This document shows positions 17,221-26,453 of a stretch of 64,000 bases of DNA, one piece after another. Made by a program: the position numbers and the translations under genes. Under the pieces are notes generated by a model. That model was not told the DNA's origin and made no database searches. It was given only the letters and a program-made list of their open reading frames with translations. The stretch's first letter is position 1. Each line of letters opens with the position of its first letter. The stretch comes from Coriobacteriaceae bacterium AF08-21 (lineage in GTDB: Bacteria; Actinomycetota; Coriobacteriia; Coriobacteriales; Coriobacteriaceae): the NCBI GenBank assembly GCA_027687465.1, contig JAQCQR010000002.1:1-64000 (forward strand), given 5' to 3'.

Positions 17221-18405
17221 TTACAGATGGACATCGGGATCGAGCATTTGAGCGCTCACGCGCATGGATGACGCCAGGTTTTGGAACGTTTCCAGACGCA
17301 GGCTATCGATCTGCCCGGCGTCCTCGGCCTCGCGAACGGCGCAGCCCGGCTCATGGACATGCGTGCAATCGCCAAACCGGCACGCGCGCGATGCCTCGAC
17401 AATCTCGGGGAAAGCGCGCGCCAGACCCCGCTCGTGACCCACGAGCGGCAGGCTGCGCAGGCCCGGGGCATCGGCGATCACGCCGGCGTCGCCCGGCAGT
17501 GCCACCATCACGCGCGCGACGGTAGTGTGACGACCCTGGTCGTCGCGTTCGCGCACACCGCCGGTCGCCAACGTATCGTGGCCCAGCAGCGCATTGAGCA
17601 GCGTCGACTTGCCGGCACCCGACTCGCCCAGAATCATGGCGCAGCTCCCGGCGGGCACGCAGGCACGGACCTCGTCCAGGCCGCGGCCCTCGGCAGAGGA
17701 CGTCACGATCACGCGCACGTCCGGACCCACCAGGCGGCGCACGCGGTCCAGATCGCGCTCGAGTTCCTCGGCATCGCAGCGGTCAGCTTTGGTGAGTACC
17801 ACCACCGGTTCGGCATCGCAGTCGAGCGCCAACACCAGCGAGCGCGCCACGCGGTCGAGCAGCACCTCGCCGGCACCGAGCGCCTGCACGATTAGCACGC
17901 TATCCACGTTGGAGCAGAGCACCTGACGCTCCCCGCGGGCACGGCCGCGCCAACGCTCAAAGCTCGTACGGCGCGGCAGCACGCACTCAATCACGCCCAT
18001 ATCGTGCCCGGGAGCGCGGCGCACCGCCACACGATCGCCCACGGCAGGCAGCAGGACCTCGTCCTCGCCGCGTGACTTGGCAAACCCCACAGCATGCTCG
18101 GCACGAAACGTGTCATCGGCAGTCGCCACCAGTGGAAACCCGCGATCCAAGCGCACCACGGCGCCAAGCTGCATCTGCTCGGGCTCCTCGACATGCGCGC
18201 AGAAATCATCAAAGGCAGCCTGCTGGGCTTCATCGACCGGCAGGTCATCAAACGCCGGAACGTCCCGCAGCGCGTCAAGCCCCGGTACACTCGCCAGCAA
18301 CTCCTCAGCAGATGCGGGAGCCTCGGTCGCGAGCTTCCGACGACGATCACGCTTAGCCCGCGCCCCCGTCGTCTTTTTCTTCGCTTTAGCCTTAGCCTTG
18401 CCCAC
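17221..18405 (-). CDS. rsgA: Ribosome small-subunit-dependent GTPase RsgA
   Basis: This 394-residue circularly permuted GTPase aids late maturation of the 30S subunit. After a lysine-rich N-terminus and OB-like domain come the permuted G motifs: LTKADRCD (G4), SSAEGRG (G5), GESGAGKSTLLNAL (G1, about residue 260) and APGL (G3). The C-terminal zinc knuckle CRFGDCTHVHEPGC follows. A GTG at 18405 is taken as the start because GGGAGG lies 6 nt before it; longer frames lack support. The N-terminal extension (about 80 residues) is longer than usual. Confidence 0.92.
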   Translation of the reverse strand: MGKAKAKAKKKTTGARAKRDRRRKLATEAPASAEELLASVPGLDALRDVPAFDDLPVDEAQQAAFDDFCAHVEEPEQMQLGAVVRLDRGFPLVATADDTFRAEHAVGFAKSRGEDEVLLPAVGDRVAVRRAPGHDMGVIECVLPRRTSFERWRGRARGERQVLCSNVDSVLIVQALGAGEVLLDRVARSLVLALDCDAEPVVVLTKADRCDAEELERDLDRVRRLVGPDVRVIVTSSAEGRGLDEVRACVPAGSCAMILGESGAGKSTLLNALLGHDTLATGGVRERDDQGRHTTVARVMVALPGDAGVIADAPGLRSLPLVGHERGLARAFPEIVEASRACRFGDCTHVHEPGCAVREAEDAGQIDSLRLETFQNLASSMRVSAQMLDPDVHL

Positions 18406-18460
18406 AGATGCCTCCCAGCACAAAACCACACAACTGAGCAGGTATTTTACCCACAAAAAA

Positions 18461-18490
18461 GAGTCGGTCGAGCAAACGCTCGACCGACTC
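18461..18490 (-). terminator. Terminator downstream of the P-type ATPase gene
   Basis: Perfect 13-bp stem GAGTCGGTCGAGC/GCTCGACCGACTC with loop AAAC, followed on the minus strand by TTTTTTG. It separates the ATPase gene from rsgA. Confidence 0.88.
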
Positions 18491-18532
18491 ACATACTTTC
18501 CCTCAGCCAATGGTCCCGAGAGGTTATCCGAA

Positions 18533-18621
18533 GGCCCGCCCGCCGGGAGGGGTTTCTTCCGAGCGATCCCGCAGCGCGAAGCGCGAGGACCAGCGAAGAA
18601 GAAAACACGCAGGGGCGGGCC
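18533..18621. repeat. Intergenic palindromic element (GAGCGA/AGCGA type)
   Basis: The outer arms GGCCCGCC (18533) and GGCGGGCC (18614-18621) enclose TTCTTC/GAAGAA arms, then GAGCGA (18561-18566), an inner CGCG-aag-CGCG palindrome and AGCGA (18592-18596). The same order of boxes is seen at 31127-31213 and, on the other strand, beside tRNA-Leu. Confidence 0.55.
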
Positions 18622-18634
18622 CGGACAGGTTAAC

Positions 18635-21316
18635 TTACTCCTTCTCGACCGCGCGCATGATCGCCTTGTAGATCTCCATCAGCGGGATGATCAGGAAGGC
18701 CAGGCCCAGGGCAGCGACAACGCCCTTGAGCTCAAGCGTCACGGGGCCAAAGAACATCTCGGCAAGCGTCGGCTGCACGGTTACGATCACCGTCAGCACC
18801 AGTGCCAGCGCGGCGGAAGCCCACAGCCACTTGTTCTGCTTTTTCATGGTGAACAGCGACGCACGACGGCTGCGCATATTGAAGCAGTGGAAAATCTCAA
18901 CCATGTTGAGCGTGATGAACGCCATCATCACGCCTTCCTCGTCGGCATTGCCGACGATCATATCGGCGATGTGGATGTAGCCCATGTCAAAGTACACGCC
19001 CACAAAGAAGCTCGCCAGCACCAGCACGGTGATGATTAGGCCCTGGACCACACAGTCCAGGCCCATATTGCCGGCAAAGACGCCGTCCTTGGCGTTGCGC
19101 GGCTTGCGCTTCATGATGTCGCCCTCGGCATCCTCCATGCCCAACGCGAGCGCAGGGAAGCAGTCGGTAACTAGGTTCACCCACAGCAGCTGCACCGGCT
19201 GGAAGATGGTAAAGCCGATGAGCGTGGCGATAAACACCGAGAACACCTCGGCAAGGTTGGCCGAAAGCAGGAACTGGATGACCTTGCGGATGTTGTCGTA
19301 GATACGACGGCCCTCTTCGCAGGCACCGATGATGGTGGCGAAATTGTCGTCGGCGAGCACCATGTCGGCGACGTTCTTGGTGACGTCGGTACCGGTGATG
19401 CCCATGCCCACGCCGATGTCGGCGCGCTTGATGGACGGGGCGTCGTTGACGCCGTCGCCCGTCATGGCCACGATCTGGTCGCGCGACTTCCAAGCCTCGA
19501 CGATGCGTGTCTTGTGCTCGGGTTGGACGCGGGCGTACACGCCGTAGTCCTCGATGTGCGCGTCGAGTTCCTCGTCGCTCATGCGATCGAGGTCGGCACC
19601 GGTGATGGCATGGCTGCGATCGGTGACGATGCCCAGCTGCTTGGCGATGGCCACGGCGGTGTCGATGTGGTCGCCCGTGATCATGACGGTGCGAATACCG
19701 GCATCGTGCGCCTCGCGGATGGCGTCGGCGACCTCGGGGCGGACAGGGTCAATCATGCCGGACAGGCCGCAGAAGACCAGGTCGTGCTCGAGCGCAGCGG
19801 GGCTGCAGTCGCTCGGGACCTCGGTGTAGGTGCGGCTTGCCAGCGCCAGCACGCGCAGAGCCTCGTCGGCCATGGCCTTGTTGGCGGCCACGAGCTCGGC
19901 GCGACGCTCCTCGGTCAGCGGGACGACCTTTTCGCCCTCGTAGATATGGGTGCACAGGCCGATCACCACGTCGGGCGCGCCCTTGGTGTACTGCTCGTAC
20001 TCGCCATCCAGGGTCTCGACGATCACGGACATCATCTTGCGGCCCGAGTCGAACGGGGCCTCGCCCACGCGCGGATGCTCGGCAGTCAGGCCGGTGAGGC
20101 CAGCCTTGCCGGCGTCGTTGACGAGTGCGCACTCGGTCGGCTCGCCCACGGCCTCGCCCAGCTCCTCGTCCCACTGGGCATCGGAGCAAAGGGCCATACC
20201 GGCCAGGAACTTCTCCTTAGGCGCAGCGAGCTCGTGCTTGACGACGGTCATCTTGTTTTGGGTAAGGGTACCGGTCTTGTCGGAGCAGATGGTCTGCGTG
20301 CAGCCGAGAGTCTCGACGGCAGAGAGCTTGCGGATGATTGCCTGGCGCTTAGCCATCTTGGTCACGCCAAGCGATAGCACGATGGTCACGACGGCGACCA
20401 GGCCCTCGGGGATGGCAGCGACGGCGAGCGAGACGGCGACCATAAAGGTATCGAGCAGGGCGGTCGGGTCGGTAAGAACGTTGCCCACGCCGTGGCGGAT
20501 GATATCAACGCCAAAGATGACGACGCAGATGACGATAACCATAATGGTAAGGATGCGGCTGAGCTCGGCGAGCTTCACTTGCAACGGCGTGAGCTCTTCC
20601 TTGGCCTCGGCCAGGGCGCCGGCGATCTTGCCCATCTCGGTGTTCATGCCGGTGCCGACCACGACGGCGCGACCACGGCCGTACACGACGGTGGAGCCCA
20701 TATAGCACATGTTCTTACGGTCGCCGAGCGGCACGTCATCGGTGCCCGCAGCGAGCTCGATCACGTTGGCGTGCTTCTCTACGGGCACGGACTCGCCGGT
20801 GAGCGCGGCCTCTTCGATCTTCATCGTGGCGCTCTCGAGCACGCGGCAGTCGGCCGGGACGGAGTCGCCCGCCTCGAGCATGATCACGTCGCCGGGCACG
20901 AGCTCGGCGCTCGGCAGGTGCACGAGCTTGCCGTCGCGCAGCACCTTGGACTGCGCCGCACTCATCTCCTGCAGGGCCTCGAGGGCCTCCTCGCTCTTGG
21001 CTTCCTGGACCACGCCCAGCACCGAGTTGACGATAACGACGAACATGATGATGGCAACATCGGCAAAGTCGGGCTCGCCCTTGACCATGCCCGTGAGCGC
21101 ACTGATGACGGCGGCAACGATCAGCATGATGACCATGGGGTCGGCCATCTGCTCAAAGAAGCGCTTCCACAGCGGCGTCTTCTCGGCTTCCTCGAGCTTG
21201 TTAGGGCCTGTCTTGGCGAGGCGCGAAGACGCCTCGTCGTTGCTCAGGCCGAGGTTCTCATCGACACCTTGGTCGCTGAGCACCTCCGCCGCGGCGGACA
21301 GGTATTCCTTTTGCAT
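18635..21316 (-). CDS. Calcium-transporting P-type ATPase (P2-type)
   Basis: This 893-residue membrane pump has a cation ATPase N-terminal domain, LTGESVPVEK (actuator, near residue 170), the PEGL ion-site helix (AAIPEGLVAVV), phosphorylation motif CSDKTGTLTQNKMT with Asp near 345, MTGDGVNDAPSIKRADIGVGM near 617, and ten predicted helices. The set is typical of bacterial SERCA/PMCA-like Ca2+ exporters, including NLVTDCFPALALG in the later helices. The ATG at 21316 is preceded by AGGAGGGG. It is a single-gene unit with its own terminator. Substrate other than Ca2+ (Mn2+, Na+) cannot be excluded by sequence reading. Confidence 0.9.
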   Translation of the reverse strand: MQKEYLSAAAEVLSDQGVDENLGLSNDEASSRLAKTGPNKLEEAEKTPLWKRFFEQMADPMVIMLIVAAVISALTGMVKGEPDFADVAIIMFVVIVNSVLGVVQEAKSEEALEALQEMSAAQSKVLRDGKLVHLPSAELVPGDVIMLEAGDSVPADCRVLESATMKIEEAALTGESVPVEKHANVIELAAGTDDVPLGDRKNMCYMGSTVVYGRGRAVVVGTGMNTEMGKIAGALAEAKEELTPLQVKLAELSRILTIMVIVICVVIFGVDIIRHGVGNVLTDPTALLDTFMVAVSLAVAAIPEGLVAVVTIVLSLGVTKMAKRQAIIRKLSAVETLGCTQTICSDKTGTLTQNKMTVVKHELAAPKEKFLAGMALCSDAQWDEELGEAVGEPTECALVNDAGKAGLTGLTAEHPRVGEAPFDSGRKMMSVIVETLDGEYEQYTKGAPDVVIGLCTHIYEGEKVVPLTEERRAELVAANKAMADEALRVLALASRTYTEVPSDCSPAALEHDLVFCGLSGMIDPVRPEVADAIREAHDAGIRTVMITGDHIDTAVAIAKQLGIVTDRSHAITGADLDRMSDEELDAHIEDYGVYARVQPEHKTRIVEAWKSRDQIVAMTGDGVNDAPSIKRADIGVGMGITGTDVTKNVADMVLADDNFATIIGACEEGRRIYDNIRKVIQFLLSANLAEVFSVFIATLIGFTIFQPVQLLWVNLVTDCFPALALGMEDAEGDIMKRKPRNAKDGVFAGNMGLDCVVQGLIITVLVLASFFVGVYFDMGYIHIADMIVGNADEEGVMMAFITLNMVEIFHCFNMRSRRASLFTMKKQNKWLWASAALALVLTVIVTVQPTLAEMFFGPVTLELKGVVAALGLAFLIIPLMEIYKAIMRAVEKE

Positions 21317-21689
21317 ATAGAGTCCCCTCCTGGGATTCGGGCCACTCAGCAGATTGATGCCCGATCATAATTCCCAGGAGAAGGGCAAGGGCTCATCAAG
21401 GCTGCCGTGCTGAGCGGCAGTTGATAGTGGAGCTATGGTACCCCAAAGCGACGCGTCTAGCCAAAACAATCGGTTTGGAAATATGGTCCGCACGCAACGG
21501 TGCAGACCGTGTGATGCTCAACATTGGTAAAACGTTTTTTCTTCGGCACATCGCCAAACTGACATATCTCCCAGATAGCAGCGGTTGGAGTGGTTGGTAA
21601 AGATTTTTCATATACCGTTTTTCCCGCAAAAAATGAACTTCCATTTCGGCATACGGTCGATTTTTTGGGGTATTCGGTCGGCATTTCGT

Positions 21690-21695
21690 TATAAT
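21690..21695 (+). promoter_or_regulatory. -10 element of the pyk promoter
   Basis: TATAAT at 21690-21695, 63 bp before the pyk start. A possible -35 TTGGGG (21665-21670) has a long 19-bp spacer. The rest of 21317-21689 is AT-rich relative to its surroundings and holds no gene that I can support. Confidence 0.55.
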
Positions 21696-21758
21696 CTTCT
21701 CGGTTTTATTTCTTATGGTTTATCTATCAGCGCAAGACGATGTCAGATGGAGGTCTGA

Positions 21759-23219
21759 ATGTACAAGCGCACTAAGATTGTATGCACCATGGGTCCCGCC
21801 TGCGATAGCGACGAGACCATCCGCGAGATGATCAAGGCGGGCATGAACGTCGCCCGTTTTAACTTCTCGCACGGCTCCTACGACGAGCACCACGGTCGCA
21901 TCGAGCGCGTCCGCCGTATTTCCAAGGAGCTCGGTCTGCCTGTCGGCATCCTGCTCGACACCAAGGGCCCCGAGGTCCGCACCGGCCTTCTGGTCGACGG
22001 CAAGAAGGTTGCCGTCAAGACCGGCGATAAGATCGTCGTCACCGCTCAGCCCACGTCCGAGGATTTCCACGGCACCGCTGAGCACATCTCCCTCGACTAC
22101 CTGGCTCTGCCTTCCGAGGTCGAGAAGGGCTCCCTCATCCTGATCGATGACGGCCTGGTTGCCCTCGAGGTCGAGTCCGTCAGTGGCCAGGACATGACCT
22201 GCATCGTTAAGAACGACGGCCTGATCGGCGAGCGCAAGGGCGTCAACATGCCCAACGTCAACATCTCGCTGCCCGCCATCACCGAGCGGGATCGTCAGGA
22301 CATCCTCTTTGGCCTGACCGAGAACATCGACTACATCGCCGCTTCCTTCATCCGTGACGGCGAGTCCGTCCGCGGCATCCGCAAGCTTTGCCGCGAGAAC
22401 GGTGGCGAGCACGTGACGATCTTCCCGAAGATCGAGTGTGCCCTGGGCGTCGAGAACTTCGACGAGATCCTCGAGGCTTCCGACGGCATCATGGTCGCCC
22501 GTGGCGACCTGGGCATCGAGATCAAGCCCGAGCTTGTTCCGCACATCCAGAAGGAGATCATCGCCAAGTGCAACGCGGCCTACAAGCCCGTTATCACCGC
22601 TACGCAGATGCTCGACTCCATGCAGCAGAACCCGCGCCCGACGCGCGCCGAGGTTGCCGACGTTGCTAACGCCATCTACGACGGCACCGACGCCGTTATG
22701 CTCTCTGGCGAGTCCGCTGCCGGTAAGTACCCGGTCGAGGCCGTTAAGATGCAGGCCAGCATTGCTCTCGAGACCGAGAAGTACCTCCCGGCTCACGCTC
22801 CGCTCGAGGTTCCGGCCGATGCTCACGGCACCCGCGTTGTCAACAACGTTGTGGGTATGTCCGCTGTGAACATGGCCACCACCGTTGGCGCCAAGTGCAT
22901 CACCGTGCCGACGACCACCGGTCGTACCGCTCGCCTGATCTCGCACTTCCGCCCCAACATGCCGATCTGCGCGTTCTCCCGCCACGAGTGGGCCGTCCAG
23001 CAGATGATCATGTACTGGGGCGTTATCCCGCACCAGGCCGAGATTACCCAGGGCACCGTCAACGGCACGATCGTCAAGGCGATCGAGACCGCTAAGAAGC
23101 TCGGCTACGTCGAGGCTGGCGATTTGACCGTCGCTACCGCCGGCGATCCCCGCATGAGCGTCCAGCTCGAGGACAAGGTCTCCTCGACCAACGTCGCTTA
23201 CGTCGCTCAGGTGCGTTAA
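21759..23219 (+). CDS. pyk: Pyruvate kinase
   Basis: This 486-residue enzyme converts phosphoenolpyruvate and ADP to pyruvate and ATP in glycolysis. Motifs: KIVCTMGPA at the N-terminus, MNVARFNFSHG, the LLDTKGPEVRTG loop, FPKIEC (catalytic lysine), VARGDLGIEI and TATQMLDSM, then the C-terminal domain. There is no extra PEP-utiliser domain. Codon use is strongly biased to C/G-ending codons, suggesting high expression. GGAGG lies before the ATG and a strong terminator follows. Confidence 0.97.
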   Translation: MYKRTKIVCTMGPACDSDETIREMIKAGMNVARFNFSHGSYDEHHGRIERVRRISKELGLPVGILLDTKGPEVRTGLLVDGKKVAVKTGDKIVVTAQPTSEDFHGTAEHISLDYLALPSEVEKGSLILIDDGLVALEVESVSGQDMTCIVKNDGLIGERKGVNMPNVNISLPAITERDRQDILFGLTENIDYIAASFIRDGESVRGIRKLCRENGGEHVTIFPKIECALGVENFDEILEASDGIMVARGDLGIEIKPELVPHIQKEIIAKCNAAYKPVITATQMLDSMQQNPRPTRAEVADVANAIYDGTDAVMLSGESAAGKYPVEAVKMQASIALETEKYLPAHAPLEVPADAHGTRVVNNVVGMSAVNMATTVGAKCITVPTTTGRTARLISHFRPNMPICAFSRHEWAVQQMIMYWGVIPHQAEITQGTVNGTIVKAIETAKKLGYVEAGDLTVATAGDPRMSVQLEDKVSSTNVAYVAQVR

Positions 23220-23249
23220 GTCGTACTTGCAAGCATGTTTGCATTGCAA

Positions 23250-23285
23250 AGGGCCCGGAAGGCTTCGCCTTCCGGGCCCTTTTTC
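23250..23285 (+). terminator. Terminator of pyk
   Basis: AGGGCCCGGAAGGC-ttc-GCCTTCCGGGCCCT, a perfect 14-bp stem followed by TTTTT. Confidence 0.95.
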
Positions 23286-23461
23286 TGTGTCAATGCCGGC
23301 ACACGACAAAACACGCACCCATTTCTTTACCAAAAGCGCGAAATCCACCTTTCGAGGCCCAAAAATAAAGTCCCAAGCGCTAAAAGTGTTCGCCCGATGG
23401 CGAAACCACACCTTACCCGACGCTGCTAAATCGTTTTAGCAAGAGCCAGATCGACCGCGTT

Positions 23462-23589
23462 TTCGGAAGTATGCGGCAAATTCTGAGACCTCCGAGCACA
23501 CCCCGTTTTTTCGCAACAAAATGCCTGATAAACTGGCCTCAAAAGCCAGGTCTGCTCACAGGGTTCAGATTTTGCCGCATACTTCCGAA
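23462..23589. repeat. Palindromic element with exact 19-bp terminal inverted repeats
   Basis: TTCGGAAGTATGCGGCAAA (23462-23480) is repeated inverted and exact at 23571-23589. The arms continue inward about 34 bp more with scattered mismatches (TCTGA, GAGCA, ACC and TTTT blocks match). Total length is 128 bp with no coding frame. It lies just upstream of the gene at 23641 and could act as a hairpin RNA, a regulator site or a miniature transposable element. The other part of the 23286-23461 gap shows nothing clear. Confidence 0.7.
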
Positions 23590-23640
23590 TTGACGCTGGC
23601 ATCGCACGGTCCAAAAGCACATTTCGACCAGGAGGATATC

Positions 23641-24714
23641 ATGGACCTGACGCTCTGCGGTCAATCCGCTTTTTACTATCACCGTATCCCGCCGCAGGTA
23701 TTAGGGCTTTACCCCGCTATTAGCCTTGGCAATATGGATCGCAGATGTTGCGGCCTCGGAAGTCATGCAGTTGTAAAAGACCTGCTTCACGCACCGCTTC
23801 ACAGGCTTGTATTCACTCGAGCACAATCCGGGTCGCGAAGCCTGTTTAAATCGCACCTCCTGACCCAAGAGCCGCCTCCCGGGTCGTTTAGGCAAACTGA
23901 ACATGGATTTGATGTCACGTCGCCCGAGTTTACGCTGCTCAGCCTTGCTACGCAGGTCTCACGCAACCAGTTACTCATGGCTTGCTACGAGATGTGCGGC
24001 TCCTTTGCAGTGTTTACGCCCTGCGAGCGAACGCAACAACAACTCGATGAAGCCATTTCGCTTAAGCTCATTCCATCCAACTGCGGTTGGGAGCGTGTTG
24101 TCGACGCCAAGGGCAATGACACCAATTTGTGGAAGCGCCCGCCGCTCCTCAGCGCGGCGGATATCGCCGCGTTCGCCAAGCAGGCTGCAGGCCTGCGCGG
24201 CGTTAAACAACTGCGCTGGGCGGCCGAGCACATGACGGGGCAGACCGCCTCGCCCTTCGAAGTACAGACCTCTATGCTTGTCTCGCTCCCCCGCAACGAG
24301 GGCGGCATGGGCATCAACATCGCAAACAACGTGCGCATCCCACTTAGCGACGCCGCGCGCTCACTGTATGACAAAACCTGCTGCTACGCCGATATCCTCA
24401 TCGAGAGCAACACCGACAGCATGGGCGTCATCTTGGAATGCCAAGGCCGCTCCGCCCACGATGGCGAAGCCGCAAGTCTCTCCGATGCCGAGCGCACCAC
24501 CGCCCTCACAAGCATGGGCTATGACGTTATCCAGATAACCTATGAGCAAATCAAAGACACGAAGAGCTTTAACAACATCGCCGAACTCATCCATAAAAAG
24601 GCAGGGCTCCCCTACATCCCAAAGACCGATCAGAAACGCACCACCGAAGATGCCCTGCGGCGGGAGCTATTGGTCGATTGGGATGAGCTGTTCGCCGTCA
24701 AGCCGGCCAGCTAG
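23641..24714 (+). CDS. Hypothetical protein with Vsr/DUF559-like C-terminal domain
   Basis: A 357-residue protein. The ATG at 23641 follows AGGAGGATATC. The N-terminal part (LTLCGQSAFYYHRIPPQ... HRLVFTR...SPEFTLLSLA) looks like the winged-helix/AbiEi-like organisation found in coriobacterial hypotheticals. The C-terminal part reads ADILIE, then VILECQGRSAHDGE, then DAERTTALTSMGYDVIQIT, the spacing of the Vsr-like fold of DUF559 proteins; the usual catalytic D/E pattern is only partly kept. A second member of the same family lies at 49492-50595 (minus). Function unknown; nucleic-acid binding is plausible. The domain call is by eye only. Confidence 0.6.
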   Translation: MDLTLCGQSAFYYHRIPPQVLGLYPAISLGNMDRRCCGLGSHAVVKDLLHAPLHRLVFTRAQSGSRSLFKSHLLTQEPPPGSFRQTEHGFDVTSPEFTLLSLATQVSRNQLLMACYEMCGSFAVFTPCERTQQQLDEAISLKLIPSNCGWERVVDAKGNDTNLWKRPPLLSAADIAAFAKQAAGLRGVKQLRWAAEHMTGQTASPFEVQTSMLVSLPRNEGGMGINIANNVRIPLSDAARSLYDKTCCYADILIESNTDSMGVILECQGRSAHDGEAASLSDAERTTALTSMGYDVIQITYEQIKDTKSFNNIAELIHKKAGLPYIPKTDQKRTTEDALRRELLVDWDELFAVKPAS

Positions 24715-25559
24715 CAGCTAGTGATCAGAGGGACTGCGGGGACGTCAGAAGCGGCAACGCGAGTCGCAAAGCCCACCTCGGTCAGCTCGATGACCTCGGT
24801 AAACGTTGCATCGAAAAACTCCTCAGTTAGCAGGCGGTATGGCGGATGATCGGGCTCACCGGGGTTTTCGCGCACAATCTCGTGCATAACGCCGATGGTC
24901 TTGAGCACATACTCCTTATGGATGGGATACTGCCCAAAACGTGCCGCAGCGGTATACAGACGATCGGTCGCACGCGGGATGGAAACAATGCCGAGCGTCT
25001 TACCAAACCAGTCAAAATCGCCCTGCTTTTTAATGCGGAATTCCTCGCACGGCTTGCCGCCGTGCGTCTCCAGGTACTGATTCACGCGCGTATTCCATAC
25101 GGTATCGGCCACCAGATGCGACCAGACGCCCAGCGTTAAATCGAGCAGCGACTGCGCCACATCTTCGGACGCAAGCGAGAACTCACAGGCGCCGGGACCG
25201 GCAACCGGCTCGGCATCCTTGTAGCGCTGGGGATAGTGCACGCGGTTCAGTCGCTCGCGCTCCTCGATAATCGAGGTCGCCGCGGCTGGCGCACCGGTGG
25301 GCAAACTTTTAAGCAGCGGCGTCACATAGGTATCCCAGAACTCGTGCTCGCGTGGTTTGGGGATAGGCTCGGGCTTAGCAAAGTGCGTGATGCGGTACGG
25401 GATGGGATCGGCAATGCCGGGAACCATGTAGCCCACAAAGATATCCGGAACCACGCAGCCAAACAAAAAGGCATTGCGGTCGCGCACGCTATCGGCAAGC
25501 ACGCTAGCACGTGTCAGCAAGCGCTCCGTTTGAGCGATATGAATGTTCCAGCTTGGCAT
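24711..25559 (-). CDS. Zinc-dependent phospholipase C-like protein
   Basis: A 282-residue protein starting MPSWNIHIAQTERLL, with FLFGCVVPDIF, ITHF and LGVWSHLVADTVWN. These Trp/His/Asp residues match the metal-binding pattern of the zinc-dependent phospholipase C/S1-P1 fold (N-terminal Trp, HxxxD). No signal peptide is seen, so it probably works in the cytoplasm, unlike secreted phospholipases. The ATG at 25559 has GGGGGTGG before it. It converges with the plus-strand gene ending at 24714, overlapping by four bases. Confidence 0.65.
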   Translation of the reverse strand: MPSWNIHIAQTERLLTRASVLADSVRDRNAFLFGCVVPDIFVGYMVPGIADPIPYRITHFAKPEPIPKPREHEFWDTYVTPLLKSLPTGAPAAATSIIEERERLNRVHYPQRYKDAEPVAGPGACEFSLASEDVAQSLLDLTLGVWSHLVADTVWNTRVNQYLETHGGKPCEEFRIKKQGDFDWFGKTLGIVSIPRATDRLYTAAARFGQYPIHKEYVLKTIGVMHEIVRENPGEPDHPPYRLLTEEFFDATFTEVIELTEVGFATRVAASDVPAVPLITSC

Positions 25560-25639
25560 AGCCACCCCCATAAAAAACCTGGATAACTATACCATCACGG
25601 CAAAGCCGCGCGGGCGGCTACGCATCCTCTACGCAGCAA

Positions 25640-26407
25640 CTATTCCGCAGCACCGCTCTCGGTTCCATACGACGGCGAAGGCGCCTCGACCACATGGTGA
25701 TATCGATCGATATAGATGGCACGGGCCCCCAAGCGGCGCACCAAATCTTGATGGTGCGTACTCATCAAAACCGTCTTACCGGCAGCAACGTAGGCCAGCA
25801 AAAAGTTGACTACGATGTCGCACGAGTCCTCATCGAGCCCGTTGGTGGGCTCATCGAGCACTAGGATATCGGGGTTCATCGATACGACTGCCGCCAGCGC
25901 AACGCGCTTCTTTTGCCCGCCCGAAAGCTGATAGGGCGAGGCATCGACCAGATCGGCAACCTGGAACAGCTCCATGGCATCGCGGACGCGGCACTCGAGC
26001 TCGTCTGTCGGCAGCCCCATCTGCGCGGGACCAAAAGCAACTTCCTCGCCCACCGTGGCACAGAACAGCTGGGCGTCGGCATTCTGGAACACAAAGCCCA
26101 CGCGCTGATGAAAACGCTGAGCGGCTGCGGAATCCTTGAGATATGCCGCATCGACCACGCGCCCATCGAACAGGTACGCACCCGCGTCCGTGAGCTCAAG
26201 GCCGTTAATAAGGCGCATGATCGTCGTCTTGCCACAACCGTTAGGACCAAGCAGGGCAACGAGTTCACCACGATCGACCTGCAGCGAAACGCCGTCGACC
26301 ACCGTATGCCCCGTATATGAGAACACCACGTTGCGCAGCTCGATGAGCGGCGCGGCCTCGCCGCCCGCACCGTTCGTGCCCGCCGCACTATTCATATCGA
26401 TCGTCAA
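25640..26407 (-). CDS. cbiO: ECF cobalt/nickel transporter ATPase (CbiO)
   Basis: This ABC ATPase of about 255 residues has Walker A GPNGCGKTT, the Q-loop FVFQNADAQLF, signature LSGGQKKR, Walker B ILVLDEPTNGLD and switch THHQD. It energises uptake through CbiM/CbiQ. The start is uncertain: TTG at 26407 has GGGAAGGGCG upstream; ATGs at 26431 and 26395 are in the same frame. It follows cbiQ by 46 bp and ends the cbiMQO operon. Confidence 0.88.
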   Translation of the reverse strand: MTIDMNSAAGTNGAGGEAAPLIELRNVVFSYTGHTVVDGVSLQVDRGELVALLGPNGCGKTTIMRLINGLELTDAGAYLFDGRVVDAAYLKDSAAAQRFHQRVGFVFQNADAQLFCATVGEEVAFGPAQMGLPTDELECRVRDAMELFQVADLVDASPYQLSGGQKKRVALAAVVSMNPDILVLDEPTNGLDEDSCDIVVNFLLAYVAAGKTVLMSTHHQDLVRRLGARAIYIDRYHHVVEAPSPSYGTESGAAE

Positions 26408-26453
26408 AACGTCGCCCTTCCCTATTTGCATCCCCAGCAAGAACCAGCAGCGC

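Noticed and set aside
21720..23411. Very long open frame antisense to pyk (563 codons)
   Set aside because: It is the GC-skewed shadow of a highly codon-biased gene. The product is Gly/Asp/Leu/Val-rich without motifs, and pyk is unmistakable on the other strand.
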